A DNA stretch of 64,000 nt. It comes from DATHTS01 sp965219305. Its GTDB lineage: Bacteria > Acidobacteriota > Blastocatellia > Pyrinomonadales > Pyrinomonadaceae. Of this stretch, positions 23,480 to 31,374 are shown one piece after another. The position numbers were made by a program, and so were the translations under genes. How positions within the stretch are numbered: position 1 is the first letter of the stretch; each line of letters opens with the position of its first letter. The DNA is taken from the NCBI GenBank assembly GCA_965219305.1, contig OZ244725.1:124001-188000 (forward strand), written 5' to 3'. Below the pieces are notes generated by a model. The model was not told the origin of the DNA and searched no databases. It saw only the letters and a list, made by a program, of their open reading frames with translations.

Positions 23480-23556
23480 CGCGCGGTGGAGAAGCGGTCT
23501 ATCTCGTCTGGCTCATTACCAGAAGATCACGGGTTCGAATCCTGTCCGCGCTACCA
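23480..23556 (+). tRNA. tRNA-Met (CAT), initiator-like
   Basis: All four stems fit. The acceptor is CGCGCGG at 23480-23486 with CCGCGCT at 23546-23552, the D-stem has the pair A11:T24, and the anticodon loop is CTCATTA with CAT at 23514-23516. The T-loop is TTCGAAT and an encoded CCA ends at 23556. The 1:72 pair is C.T, a mismatch as in initiator tRNAs (C1:A72 in E. coli), and A11:U24 is also an initiator hallmark. Missing from the initiator pattern are all three G:C pairs of the anticodon stem (here T:A, G:C, G:C). Base 37 is T, which is odd. Confidence 0.85.
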
Positions 23557-23570
23557 ATTTAATAAATATT

Positions 23571-23762
23571 ATGCACGATTATCTATTGCAGTTTTTTGAA
23601 TACAAACACTTGCCGGAACACCTGCAAGAAGTTTCCAAGCCGTTTTGCGAATTGGCGCATAAAATAGTTGAAGTTTTGCCGAGCAATCCCGAAAGATCGG
23701 TCGCTCTGAGAAAACTTTTGGAATCGAAAGATTGTGCGGTAAGAGCGCAATTGTATAAATGA
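23571..23762 (+). CDS. Conserved small phage protein (HLPEHLQ family), 63 aa
   Basis: The sequence DYLLQFFEYKHLPEHLQEVS, then KPFCELAHKIVE...NPERSVALRKLL...KDCAVRA is a well-known, function-unknown small protein of many phages of actinobacteria and other hosts. It usually sits among early or head genes. It starts 14 bases after the tRNA and its stop overlaps the next ATG (ATGA). Confidence 0.7.
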   Translation: MHDYLLQFFEYKHLPEHLQEVSKPFCELAHKIVEVLPSNPERSVALRKLLESKDCAVRAQLYK

Positions 23763-24703
23763 TAAAGCCGAATTTTCCAATTCTTGATCCGAAAAAGCCG
23801 GAGACGTGGGGCAACCGCCGCGCGCCGGTTGATGTCGCGCCTTTGCAGAAACTAATTGATGCGGAATTCGGCACGATTCCCGGCGGTTACGGCGAGATGA
23901 GCGGCAAACCGCTTTACAAGATCGTCTGGGGACAGGAACACAAACAGTTCGAGCGCGGAAAAATGCGGCTTGCTTTCGACGACGACCGGATTCCGGCGAT
24001 CATCGAACACAATCACTACGCGGTTACGCCGGAAGTTTACGCGCGCGCGCTTGTCTGGCTTAAAACGCAGGAAGAACTGCGCTTCGAAGCGTTCAAATCG
24101 GCGAACTGGACAGCGTTCGGCAAACTGCCCGACATTTCCGATTATCTCGAAGCGTCCGAGTCGCCGCTTGATTATTTCGCCTTGCCGAAAACAGCCGGCG
24201 AGCGCGAAATCGTCAGACTTCTGCCGCCGAACTGGAGATATTTTCCCGGACTGAGAATCTATAACGAAACGGGAATTCAGGCGTTTATCATTTTGAAATG
24301 GATGCCGCCGCAAACTTTCGGCACGCCGCACGACTGGGACGGCGCGCGCTTTCAGATAGTTTACGTGCCGGAAGCCAACTGCGAAATGCTGATTGATACC
24401 GTTGGCGATTTTCCGAGGCACGGTCTTTATTCCGTTTTCGTCAAACGCATCGCGCGTGAAATTGACGACGAAAATTATGAATACAGAGAGCCGAACGAAC
24501 ACAACACGATTGAATTTCTCAGACAAAAGTTGTGGATTCAGAAAAAGAAAAATGAACTCGCCCGTCAGAAAATGATAAACGTGCCGGAGATGAACGAGCA
24601 GCTTCGCCAAGAGCAAAAAGGCAAAGCCGAAGCCGCTGCCGACGCGTATTTCGACGATGCGTTCGCCGACGCGATGCCGTCAAATAAAATTATTTCGATA
24701 TAA
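23759..24703 (+). CDS. Hypothetical structural-region protein, 314 aa
   Basis: It overlaps the previous gene by 4 bases. The protein is alpha/beta in look with an N-terminal Pro-rich start (NFPILDPKKPETWGNRR), a central WMPPQTFGTPHDWDGARFQI motif and a helical basic C-terminal end (QKMINVPEMNEQLRQEQKGK). I recognise no family. The position between capsid and adaptor genes suggests a head-completion role, which is inference only. Confidence 0.5.
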   Translation: MIKPNFPILDPKKPETWGNRRAPVDVAPLQKLIDAEFGTIPGGYGEMSGKPLYKIVWGQEHKQFERGKMRLAFDDDRIPAIIEHNHYAVTPEVYARALVWLKTQEELRFEAFKSANWTAFGKLPDISDYLEASESPLDYFALPKTAGEREIVRLLPPNWRYFPGLRIYNETGIQAFIILKWMPPQTFGTPHDWDGARFQIVYVPEANCEMLIDTVGDFPRHGLYSVFVKRIAREIDDENYEYREPNEHNTIEFLRQKLWIQKKKNELARQKMINVPEMNEQLRQEQKGKAEAAADAYFDDAFADAMPSNKIISI

Positions 24704-24711
24704 CAAAAATT

Positions 24712-25908
24712 ATGATACCGAATTTACCAAAAGCAGAAGACAGACAAAATTTCGTGCCGTCCTACGGCGACGATTCGGACGGGAGCGTTAACCAGAGCGA
24801 ACTTTCCGAGATACTGCGGCAGAACGCCGAACCCGAACCGGACGAAAGATTTCCGCGTTACGGCGTATCGTTCCTGCTGCCGGTGGCTTTTCAGTCGCAG
24901 GACGGAAACCGCTACATCGGCGACTTTAACCCGAAATACACGGACGGACCGTTCGCCGGACAAAACAAAATCAACAAATCGTTTTATCCCGCGTTTACGA
25001 TTATGCCGATTCTGGGCGGCAGTCCGCTGATCCCGTTTGAAAAACCGCTGGAGTTTACCGACGAAATACCGAAAGGCAATTTCAACCCGTCGAACGTGCC
25101 GGAGCGCGTCGAGGAAAAACGGCAGTTTCGATCCGCCAGAGAATGTATGGCAAACGCCGTCCGTTTTTTCGGCGAACAGGGATTTTTCGAACTGTCTTCA
25201 CTGCTCGGTTACCGGGCATTTACGCAGGATGTCGGAGTCGGCGCGGCAATGAAATTGTTTAACATTCTTCTGCCGGTCAGCGACAAATCATTGTTTGCGA
25301 AATCGCGCCGCTTCAAAGCCGGAGTGCCGTTTACCGGTCCGTTTCTCGACGAAGTAATCGAATTTATCCAGACCAAATCTTTGCGAAGGCTCGAAGGAAT
25401 CGAAATGCCCGAAGACGATTTCCTGCAAGGGCGAAGACTTTACGGCGAAATTCTGACCGGCGCACAGTCGGCGTGGAAGCAGGCGAGGGAAATTCTCGAC
25501 ACGACGCACAAGCAGATCAAAGACCGCGAAAAAAACAGTTACGATATGCAGGATTTGACGCACACGGGCGCACTTCCGGCGGTTGATCTTTACTGCCTTG
25601 CTCATCTGGACGAAACCGAAGCCGATCTCAAACAACTCAAAGCGAGCGAAGACCGCAACGCCGAACTCGGCAAACAGATGACGGGCGGATTCGCCGACGC
25701 GATGAAAGACGTTATCAAGGAACTCCGCAGCGAAACCGCGCAGGCTACGCCGCAAAACACTTTGACATTAGACGAAGTGTCGGCGATGCTCGCCCAGCAG
25801 CGCGAAACGATGCTGGCGGAATTTAGAAAGGAATTCGGCAAAGCAGAGGAAGAAAAAGCAGAGGAAAAACCCGAAACGAAAACGGCGGCGAAAACCGCCA
25901 AAAAATAA
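24712..25908 (+). CDS. Hypothetical structural-region protein with coiled-coil and KA tail, 398 aa
   Basis: The first two thirds look globular (RYGVSFLLPVAFQSQDGNRY, RAFTQDVGVGAAMKLFNILL). Residues about 270-370 are coiled-coil-like with acidic and Gln-rich helices. The last about 25 residues form a Lys/Ala/Glu tail (ETKTAAKTAKK) reminiscent of DNA-binding tails. It follows 23,759 after 8 bases. No family is recognised; it may be a minor head component. Confidence 0.5.
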   Translation: MIPNLPKAEDRQNFVPSYGDDSDGSVNQSELSEILRQNAEPEPDERFPRYGVSFLLPVAFQSQDGNRYIGDFNPKYTDGPFAGQNKINKSFYPAFTIMPILGGSPLIPFEKPLEFTDEIPKGNFNPSNVPERVEEKRQFRSARECMANAVRFFGEQGFFELSSLLGYRAFTQDVGVGAAMKLFNILLPVSDKSLFAKSRRFKAGVPFTGPFLDEVIEFIQTKSLRRLEGIEMPEDDFLQGRRLYGEILTGAQSAWKQAREILDTTHKQIKDREKNSYDMQDLTHTGALPAVDLYCLAHLDETEADLKQLKASEDRNAELGKQMTGGFADAMKDVIKELRSETAQATPQNTLTLDEVSAMLAQQRETMLAEFRKEFGKAEEEKAEEKPETKTAAKTAKK

Positions 25909-25909
25909 A

Positions 25910-26656
25910 ATGACAGTTTCCGAGATCATCAATAATGCGTTTGATTTAGCGGGCGGCTCGCTCGTCAAAAACAAGCTCGACCAGCATACCGGCGTGCTGG
26001 CGTGTTTGAATATTTTGCGCGAGATGCAGATGGAAGTTGCCAATTCCGGGAAATTGAACAGTTCCTTTGTCTATGAGACAACGCTCGGTGCGGGACTGGA
26101 AACGGGCGAAATTGACATCCATACGCCGTTTACGACGGATAAAAAAATTATTCTTTATAAAAGTTCGAATAATTTGAACACATACGAGCTTTTAAGTCAG
26201 GTGACGAGCTTTGCCGATGTCGCGTCATCGAAAAACGCCGGACGGCGCGTTATTCATTTAACCGGAACGGGAAGATCGTTGAAATATTATTTAAGCTTCG
26301 CGCCGCCTGAACCTTTGAGCGTTCAAATCTGGCTCAAGTCGAGCTGGTCTGATATTGCGGCGATGGACGACGATTCAAACCTTCCGTCGGATATGGATTT
26401 GGTAGCGGTTTACCGCCTTGCCGGGTATTTCTTAAATCAACTGCTGCTGCCGGAGACAGGCGGAAAAGAATATTTCGCTTTCGTTCAATCGCAAACGGCA
26501 CTTATGCAGCAAAACGCGCGGCGCGTCGAACATATCTGGCGCGTCTATCTGCACGCTCCGCCGGATTCGGGCAGCGTGCGCCAGGTTCGTCCGTACGAAA
26601 TCGAAGACGAACTCGGAGAAACTTTTGATCTCGGAATCAACGGAGTTATTTGGTAA
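25910..26656 (+). CDS. Head-tail adaptor/tail-accessory-like protein, 248 aa
   Basis: The N-terminus SEIINNAFDLAGG and the pattern LDQHTGVLACLNILREMQME resemble the start of P22 gp4-like tail accessory factors and other connector proteins, which stack under the portal. The middle is beta-rich, then PSDMDLVAVYRLAGYFLNQL, a helix typical of this class. It is downstream of head genes, before tail genes. The call is from architecture, not a proven match. Confidence 0.5.
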   Translation: MTVSEIINNAFDLAGGSLVKNKLDQHTGVLACLNILREMQMEVANSGKLNSSFVYETTLGAGLETGEIDIHTPFTTDKKIILYKSSNNLNTYELLSQVTSFADVASSKNAGRRVIHLTGTGRSLKYYLSFAPPEPLSVQIWLKSSWSDIAAMDDDSNLPSDMDLVAVYRLAGYFLNQLLLPETGGKEYFAFVQSQTALMQQNARRVEHIWRVYLHAPPDSGSVRQVRPYEIEDELGETFDLGINGVIW

Positions 26657-26661
26657 AAATT

Positions 26662-27015
26662 ATGAAAAATGAAGATATTGCAATAATTTGCCACGAAGCA
26701 AATAAAACATACTGCGAAACTATCGGCGACGATAGTCAAAAACATTGGGCAGAGGCTCCCGAATGGCAAAGAGAATCAGCGATAAAAGGCGTTGAATTTA
26801 ATTTATTGAATCCCGATGCTACGGCATCAGCAAGCCACGATTCTTGGTTAGCTGAAAAAGAAGCGAACGGGTGGAAATACGGCGAAGTGAAAGATGAAAA
26901 AGAAAAAACTCATCCGTGCTACGTTCCCTATGAAGAATTGCCCGACGAGCAAAAAGCCAAAGATTATTTATTCAAAGGAATAGTTACAAGTTTGGCAAAA
27001 TTTGTTTCTGAATAA
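26662..27015 (+). CDS. RyR-domain protein, 117 aa
   Basis: Residues 5-110 match the RyR domain found in ryanodine receptors and in small bacterial and phage proteins. Visible are IAIICHEANKTYCETIGDDS, then WQRESAIKGVEF, SHDSWLAEKEANGWKYGEVK, HPCYVPYEELP and KDYLF. In bacteria and phages its ligand is unknown; proposed links include nucleotide-derived signals. It sits in the structural operon between adaptor and tail genes, an odd place. The domain match is strong. Confidence 0.85.
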   Translation: MKNEDIAIICHEANKTYCETIGDDSQKHWAEAPEWQRESAIKGVEFNLLNPDATASASHDSWLAEKEANGWKYGEVKDEKEKTHPCYVPYEELPDEQKAKDYLFKGIVTSLAKFVSE

Positions 27016-27770
27016 TGCCGACACTACCCGTAAAAAGAGCAGATTTTGATTTTATCTTTCGCCGTCTGGTGAAGTTTTTGGGCATTGCTCATCCGAACTC
27101 GACCGAAGGCGACCAAATCGCTTCGGGTTCGCTTTACACGAAAGATTTGCTGACGAAGCAGATAATTCAGTCGGACAGGGAAGTCTGCCTGTTAATCGCG
27201 TCGGTCGAAGATCACCCCTATCGAAATACGTTTTTCCCGGATGCCGTGCCGCCGGTGGAAGTTGAAGCCGGAAAACGGATTCCCGCGTATGAAGGCGTTC
27301 ACGGCGGAATCAGAATTCAGTTTTACGAAAAGGTTGAAAACGTCCAAAAAGTTGTCGAAGAAAACGGACGGCTCGCGCAGTCGTTCGATCATTTGCAGAG
27401 AACGCGGAGAAAACTCGAAAAGTTCCCGCATCTCGTTACGGATTCCGCGAAATTATTGTATTGGGTAGAAAACGGCAAAATAGAAATCGCCAAAAAAGAC
27501 GCGCTTGCATTGATTTATCTGCCGATACTGAATTTCGACGGACTGTCGGCAAACGTGGAAGGCGAGTCTTCCGTTGTGCCGTCGCTCTTTACGCCGGGAA
27601 GCTGTCAGAACGCGGTTCTGGCGCATTCGATCTCGACGCTAATTCCGGTCGGCGCGGACGCCGATCATCGCCGCCAATGGTCAAACGTCTGGCTGACCGC
27701 CGAACAGATGATCGTCGGTAAATCTTTAAACATTCCCGATCCTGAACAGCTTCAGCGATTGGCAACATAG
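27015..27770 (+). CDS. Hypothetical tail-region protein, 251 aa
   Basis: The ATG overlaps the RyR gene stop (TAATG). The sequence is alpha/beta with an N-terminal KRADFDFIFRRLVKFLGIAH and a hydrophobic Ala/Thr-rich core (IYLPILNFDGLSANVEGESS). No family is recognised. It belongs to the same tight operon; a tail or connector role is inferred only from place. Confidence 0.45.
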   Translation: MPTLPVKRADFDFIFRRLVKFLGIAHPNSTEGDQIASGSLYTKDLLTKQIIQSDREVCLLIASVEDHPYRNTFFPDAVPPVEVEAGKRIPAYEGVHGGIRIQFYEKVENVQKVVEENGRLAQSFDHLQRTRRKLEKFPHLVTDSAKLLYWVENGKIEIAKKDALALIYLPILNFDGLSANVEGESSVVPSLFTPGSCQNAVLAHSISTLIPVGADADHRRQWSNVWLTAEQMIVGKSLNIPDPEQLQRLAT

Positions 27771-27780
27771 GAGACACATA

Positions 27781-28497
27781 ATGAAAAGTCTTGGAACAAT
27801 CGCCGCAATTTTAATTTTGACAATTATTCTGTCTGTAAATTTAAGCGCGGCAAATCACGCAGTAGGAGTAAATAACACAATGAAAAATTCAAAAACATAC
27901 ACCAAAGAAGAACTCGAAGGATTCACCATTGCCGGACGCGAAGGCGAACCGTCTTTGACCGACATTGCCAAAGCGAACGAGGTTGATCCGACGATGAATA
28001 AAGACAAAATCATCGCCGAAGTCTTAAAAGCGCAGGGCGCGCCGAAAGAGTCGGTGAATGAAAAAGGCGATTCGGATAATTCCGCAGCAGCCGAAACCGA
28101 ACCGGCAACGGCGGATGCCAGCGGAAATCAAATGTCGCAAAGTCTGAAAACGCCCGACGAAGACAAGCCGAACGGCGACCCGACCGCTCCGGCGACGACC
28201 GACGAAGGCAATCCGCCGAAAGACGCGGCAACCGATGCGACCAAAAAGATCGAGGAACTCGATGCGGTGCAGAACAAAACGGTCGAACTGATTGACGAAT
28301 TAAAGGAAAAAGCGTCCACGCCCGACCCAACGGTTTTGCAGCGCGATCCCGGCGCAAAGGCGGTCGTGACAGGTGACGGCGAAGTCGAAATGCGAGACAG
28401 GCACATTCCGCCCCCAAATCGTCCTTCAGCGGTCGAACTCGAACGGCAACGGCAGGTTGTCAACGAAGTGACGAATTCAATAAACGAAACTCTTTAA
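27781..28497 (+). CDS. Exported or dual-start acidic protein, 238 aa
   Basis: The first ATG has an AGGAG ribosome-binding site and gives a Sec-type signal peptide (KSLGTIAAILILTIILSVNL, then SAANHA, likely cleaved after Ala). A second ATG at 27,880 also has a ribosome-binding site (GTAGGAG) and would give a cytoplasmic form starting MKNSKTYTKEELEGF. The rest is low-complexity, acidic, Pro/Thr/Ala-rich. The gene is followed by a terminator. The second start may be the ancestral one; both could be used. Confidence 0.5.
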   Translation: MKSLGTIAAILILTIILSVNLSAANHAVGVNNTMKNSKTYTKEELEGFTIAGREGEPSLTDIAKANEVDPTMNKDKIIAEVLKAQGAPKESVNEKGDSDNSAAAETEPATADASGNQMSQSLKTPDEDKPNGDPTAPATTDEGNPPKDAATDATKKIEELDAVQNKTVELIDELKEKASTPDPTVLQRDPGAKAVVTGDGEVEMRDRHIPPPNRPSAVELERQRQVVNEVTNSINETL

Positions 28498-28525
28498 TTT
28501 CGGTTTAATCCGATAAGTTCAGCCT

Positions 28526-28577
28526 AAAGCCGGACGCGCTCAACACGCATATATTTTGAGTGATTCCGGCTTTTTTA
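28526..28577. terminator. Intrinsic terminator, possibly bidirectional
   Basis: AAAGCCGGA (28526-28534) pairs with TCCGGCTTT (28565-28573) and a T-run continues to 28576. Inside is a second pair CTCAA/TTGAG. It ends transcription of the 27,781 operon and, read backwards, would also end a short minus-strand gene at 28,637. Confidence 0.65.
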
Positions 28578-28636
28578 CAAGATTGATTTTCTAGCCGCGT
28601 TTGCCGATGTGGTTGGATAATGGGAAAGACTTGGAT

Positions 28637-28777
28637 TTATTTCAGGTCTTTTTCTTTTGCGAAAATGGCTTGCTTATTGGCGATTAAAAACTTGGTCAAA
28701 TGTTCGCCGTATTCTATTTTTGCGAACCATTCAGGAAACTGTTTCGCCATTTGTTCTTTTGCTTTAGTGGAAATCAT
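28637..28777 (-). CDS. Possible minus-strand small protein, 46 aa
   Basis: On the minus strand an ATG at 28777 reads MISTKAKEQMAKQFPEWFAK, then IEYGEHLTKFLIANKQ...KDLK. The composition is balanced and amphipathic-helical, more protein-like than the Cys/Phe-rich plus-strand ORF of the same bases. No clear ribosome-binding site is seen. It would converge on the terminator at 28,526. Low confidence. Confidence 0.3.
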   Translation of the reverse strand: MISTKAKEQMAKQFPEWFAKIEYGEHLTKFLIANKQAIFAKEKDLK

Positions 28778-28847
28778 TGTCGGGGAAACTTTAAGTGTGA
28801 AGTGATTTGTGGTAGAATATCGGAATGATGGATATTTTAATCAACCA

Positions 28848-29273
28848 ATGACGCAAGGTGTAATTAACGAGAACGAACCACCTTTAACTTTTGATATGCT
28901 TGCCGAGATGATGCGAAACGTCCAACCCGTGCCGTTCGTGGCATTGACCGTTACACCGTCTTTTTATGGTGCAATAAGAGAGATATTGCACAACAAAGAA
29001 ATCGAATGGGCAAACGAGAACCCGAAAGCATCGCGTCTTCGCCAAGTTGGAATAACGCCATCGTTCAATATGCTTCACGGAATACCAGTTATTACTGTTA
29101 GCCGTCAACAAAGACTTTTTATTAAATGGGATGATAAAAAAGAGATGGAAGCGTATTTAGATAGAATGAATGAAACCGCCAAAAGCGGAAACTCAACCAA
29201 CAGCACGGCAGACGGCAGAATACACCAAATGGAAGAATTTAAGCGAAATTTCTTGCCCAAAACAAATAAATAA
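28848..29273 (+). CDS. Hypothetical protein, 141 aa
   Basis: The ATG at 28848 is taken; a GTG at 28809 would add 13 residues, but an AT-rich promoter-like TAGAAT is embedded there, so the shorter form may be the real one. The protein has an alpha/beta region (FVALTVTPSFYGAIREILHN, then NMLHGIPVITVSRQQRLFIK) and a polar tail. Base composition is more AT-rich than the neighbours, and terminators flank it on both sides, so it looks like a separately transcribed late insertion (moron). No family is recognised. Confidence 0.5.
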   Translation: MTQGVINENEPPLTFDMLAEMMRNVQPVPFVALTVTPSFYGAIREILHNKEIEWANENPKASRLRQVGITPSFNMLHGIPVITVSRQQRLFIKWDDKKEMEAYLDRMNETAKSGNSTNSTADGRIHQMEEFKRNFLPKTNK

Positions 29274-29292
29274 TCTATAATCAAAAACGGCA

Positions 29293-29336
29293 AACGCGGT
29301 TAGATTCTTTTACGGAATCCGACGGCGTTTTTGTGT
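29293..29336 (+). terminator. Probable terminator after the 28,848 gene
   Basis: AACGCGGTTAGATTC (29293-29307) and GAATCCGACGGCGTT (29315-29329) form an imperfect 15-base stem, 11 of 15 identical in inverse, followed by TTTTGTG and TTTT. It isolates this gene from the next operon. Confidence 0.5.
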
Positions 29337-29353
29337 TTTAAATTAAAAATATA

Positions 29354-29950
29354 ATGATAAATATCGAAGAATTAGTCTTACAGGCGCGGGAGCATTTAAC
29401 CGAACTGCCCGAATCTGTTATTGTCAGCGAAGATTCGCTCGCCGCACTTGTGCCGTCGGCGATTGCCGTCTGGCAGTTAAAAACGGCTAAAGACCGAAAC
29501 AAGCGGCAGAACTTCGTCGTTAAAAGCGAACCTTTGACCGTTACGGACGGCGAACTCGATTTGTCGGCGGCGATAGAAACTTACGGCTTTCGGCTCGATA
29601 TGCTCGAAGAGGGCGATCTGGAATTTACCGGCTCGACCGATAAAAAATACGGGATAAAATTCATCGCGTCGCGCGACCGTCTGAAATTTCCCGGCATTCA
29701 GGATAAGTTCTTTACGCTCGCGCATCTATCGGGAACGACGATTCAGTTCCGCGATCCGGCAGCGGTTTCTCCGGCAAATCCCCTGACATCATTAAACGGT
29801 GAAATCATCATTCGTTCGGTCGTTCTGCCGAAGGAATTGACCGATATTCCGTACACCGTTTTGCCCGAACTCGCGCTCGAACTCGCTGATCTCGCGCGGC
29901 GGCAGTTTAATTCGCAGAACCGCGGTTTAAACATTCCGCCAAAGCGTTAA
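29354..29950 (+). CDS. Hypothetical tail-region protein, 198 aa
   Basis: The sequence has an N-terminal helix (IEELVLQAREHLTELPESVI) and a beta-rich remainder (SEPLTVTDGELDLSAAIETY, then HLSGTTIQFRDPA), and a C-terminal helix ending in RGLNIPPKR. The pattern resembles small connector or tail-completion proteins in general look, but no match is claimed. It opens the operon of tail genes after a terminator. Confidence 0.45.
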   Translation: MINIEELVLQAREHLTELPESVIVSEDSLAALVPSAIAVWQLKTAKDRNKRQNFVVKSEPLTVTDGELDLSAAIETYGFRLDMLEEGDLEFTGSTDKKYGIKFIASRDRLKFPGIQDKFFTLAHLSGTTIQFRDPAAVSPANPLTSLNGEIIIRSVVLPKELTDIPYTVLPELALELADLARRQFNSQNRGLNIPPKR

Positions 29951-30004
29951 TTAAAAGCGACAAATATTTTCTTTTAAGCTACAAAATTGTGTATTATAAG
30001 TTTT

Positions 30005-30658
30005 ATGGCGGAAAAAAAAGACGACAAGCCGATCTTAGTTCCCGACATTACGCCGGAACTTTTAGAGAAAAACGAAGCCGAACAAAAGATTTTGCGCGGT
30101 CAATTCGGTCTGCCGAAGAATCCGGCGGTTTTAAGAAATCAGGCGTTGATTGATTCAAATCTTGAAATTCTCAAAGGATTGCTTGCTCAATACCAAAAAG
30201 CGGACGGCGGCGAAAAAGATGCTGTTTTGCTCCAGATAAATAAATATCAGGACGAATTAGCGCAGACGTTCGCGTCAACAGGTCATTTCAGAGCGGCGTT
30301 AAAACTTTCGTTCGACGAACGCCGCAAAACTCTCTACAAAAGCTATATCGGCGCGGTCGAACGTGACGAAAACGACTGGTGCGAACATTCCGGATGGACG
30401 CGCGAAAACGGCAACATCGAACAAATCGCATACCGCGAATTCGATTTCTTTTCGCCGGACAAAGGACAGACGCTCTCGATGATTCGCTGTAATAAATGCG
30501 GGTTCAGAAACGCCGTCGCCAAACTGCCCGACGATCTGGCGAAACTTTCCGAAATGAGAAAAGAAATCGTTTCGGCGACCAGCGGCGGCGAACACAAGGA
30601 CGCGAAGACGATTTCGAGAAAACTCGGCAGAAAGGATATATCGGAAGTTTTGAGGTAA
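30005..30658 (+). CDS. Hypothetical protein with one zinc-like Cys pair, 217 aa
   Basis: ATG 30005 follows TATTATAAG, possibly a promoter -10. The protein is mostly helical and hydrophilic. A WCEHSGW segment near residue 123 and IRCNKCGFRNAV near residue 162 give a possible Cys3His zinc site. The C-terminus is basic. It precedes a run of small genes. No family is recognised. Confidence 0.45.
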   Translation: MAEKKDDKPILVPDITPELLEKNEAEQKILRGQFGLPKNPAVLRNQALIDSNLEILKGLLAQYQKADGGEKDAVLLQINKYQDELAQTFASTGHFRAALKLSFDERRKTLYKSYIGAVERDENDWCEHSGWTRENGNIEQIAYREFDFFSPDKGQTLSMIRCNKCGFRNAVAKLPDDLAKLSEMRKEIVSATSGGEHKDAKTISRKLGRKDISEVLR

Positions 30659-30660
30659 TT

Positions 30661-30840
30661 ATGCAATTTCCAGATAATAAAGCGACAGAAATCACAGAAA
30701 AGTTAATGAACCGAATCACAGGAAAATTAGGCAATCCCGACCCTGTGTTAAAAGACGTGGACACAAGGATGTATAACAAACTTTACAGCGAAATCCACAA
30801 CTGCTTAACGCGATGTCTTGGTTTGAGAGAAAAACAGTAA
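30661..30840 (+). CDS. Small hypothetical protein, 59 aa
   Basis: The ATG follows the previous stop by 2 bases. The short polar, helical peptide (KATEITEKLMNRITGKLGNP, then KLYSEIHNCLTRCLGLR) has no recognised family. Its stop abuts the DUF3307 gene start with no gap, which supports co-translation. Confidence 0.45.
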   Translation: MQFPDNKATEITEKLMNRITGKLGNPDPVLKDVDTRMYNKLYSEIHNCLTRCLGLREKQ

Positions 30841-31374
30841 ATGGAACAATTAATAGCGCATTTATTCGGAGACTATATTTTCCAAAGCGATTGGATGGCG
30901 AACAGTAAAACGTCGCAATCCGTCGCGTGTATAGCTCATTGCCTGACTTACGGAATCGGTTTTTACATCATCGGTGCGTCTTGGGGGGCACTTTTTGTAA
31001 TTATCGGAACGCATTTTTTAATTGATCGTTTTCGTCTGGCGAAATATGTCGTTTATGCAAAGCAATGGATTTGTCCTTTTTGGATAAGAATTCGCCAATG
31101 CAGCTATGTTTTCGAAAACGTGATGCCAAAGCCTGTTAGATGTCATTCGGAAACGTGGAGTAATACAAATTATTGCTCGCATCATATAAATACCGAACCA
31201 CATTTGCTGGATGAATTAGAATTGCCTGAAAGAAAATATGTTTCAACTTGGGAAGATTCTAAAGCAACAGGTTATCCGTCAAAAACTCCGCCGTTTATGG
31301 CTGTTTGGCTGATGATTATCGCTGATAATACATTGCATTTATTGATTAACTATTTGGCGATTAAATACTTTTAA
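30841..31374 (+). CDS. DUF3307-like membrane protein, 177 aa
   Basis: It begins MEQLIAHLFGDYIFQSDWMA, the hallmark of DUF3307 (xxAHLxGDYxLQxDWMAxxK), and has an AHCLTYGIGF segment and TM helices at about residues 35-55, 55-75 and 145-170. Phage members are integral membrane proteins of unknown role. The N-terminal His and Asp may bind metal. The stop overlaps the next start. Confidence 0.75.
   Translation: MEQLIAHLFGDYIFQSDWMANSKTSQSVACIAHCLTYGIGFYIIGASWGALFVIIGTHFLIDRFRLAKYVVYAKQWICPFWIRIRQCSYVFENVMPKPVRCHSETWSNTNYCSHHINTEPHLLDELELPERKYVSTWEDSKATGYPSKTPPFMAVWLMIIADNTLHLLINYLAIKYF

Noticed and set aside
28620..28805. Plus-strand 61-codon ORF
   Set aside because: Cys/Phe/Ile-biased sequence with no clear ribosome-binding site; the minus-strand ORF of the same bases looks more protein-like.
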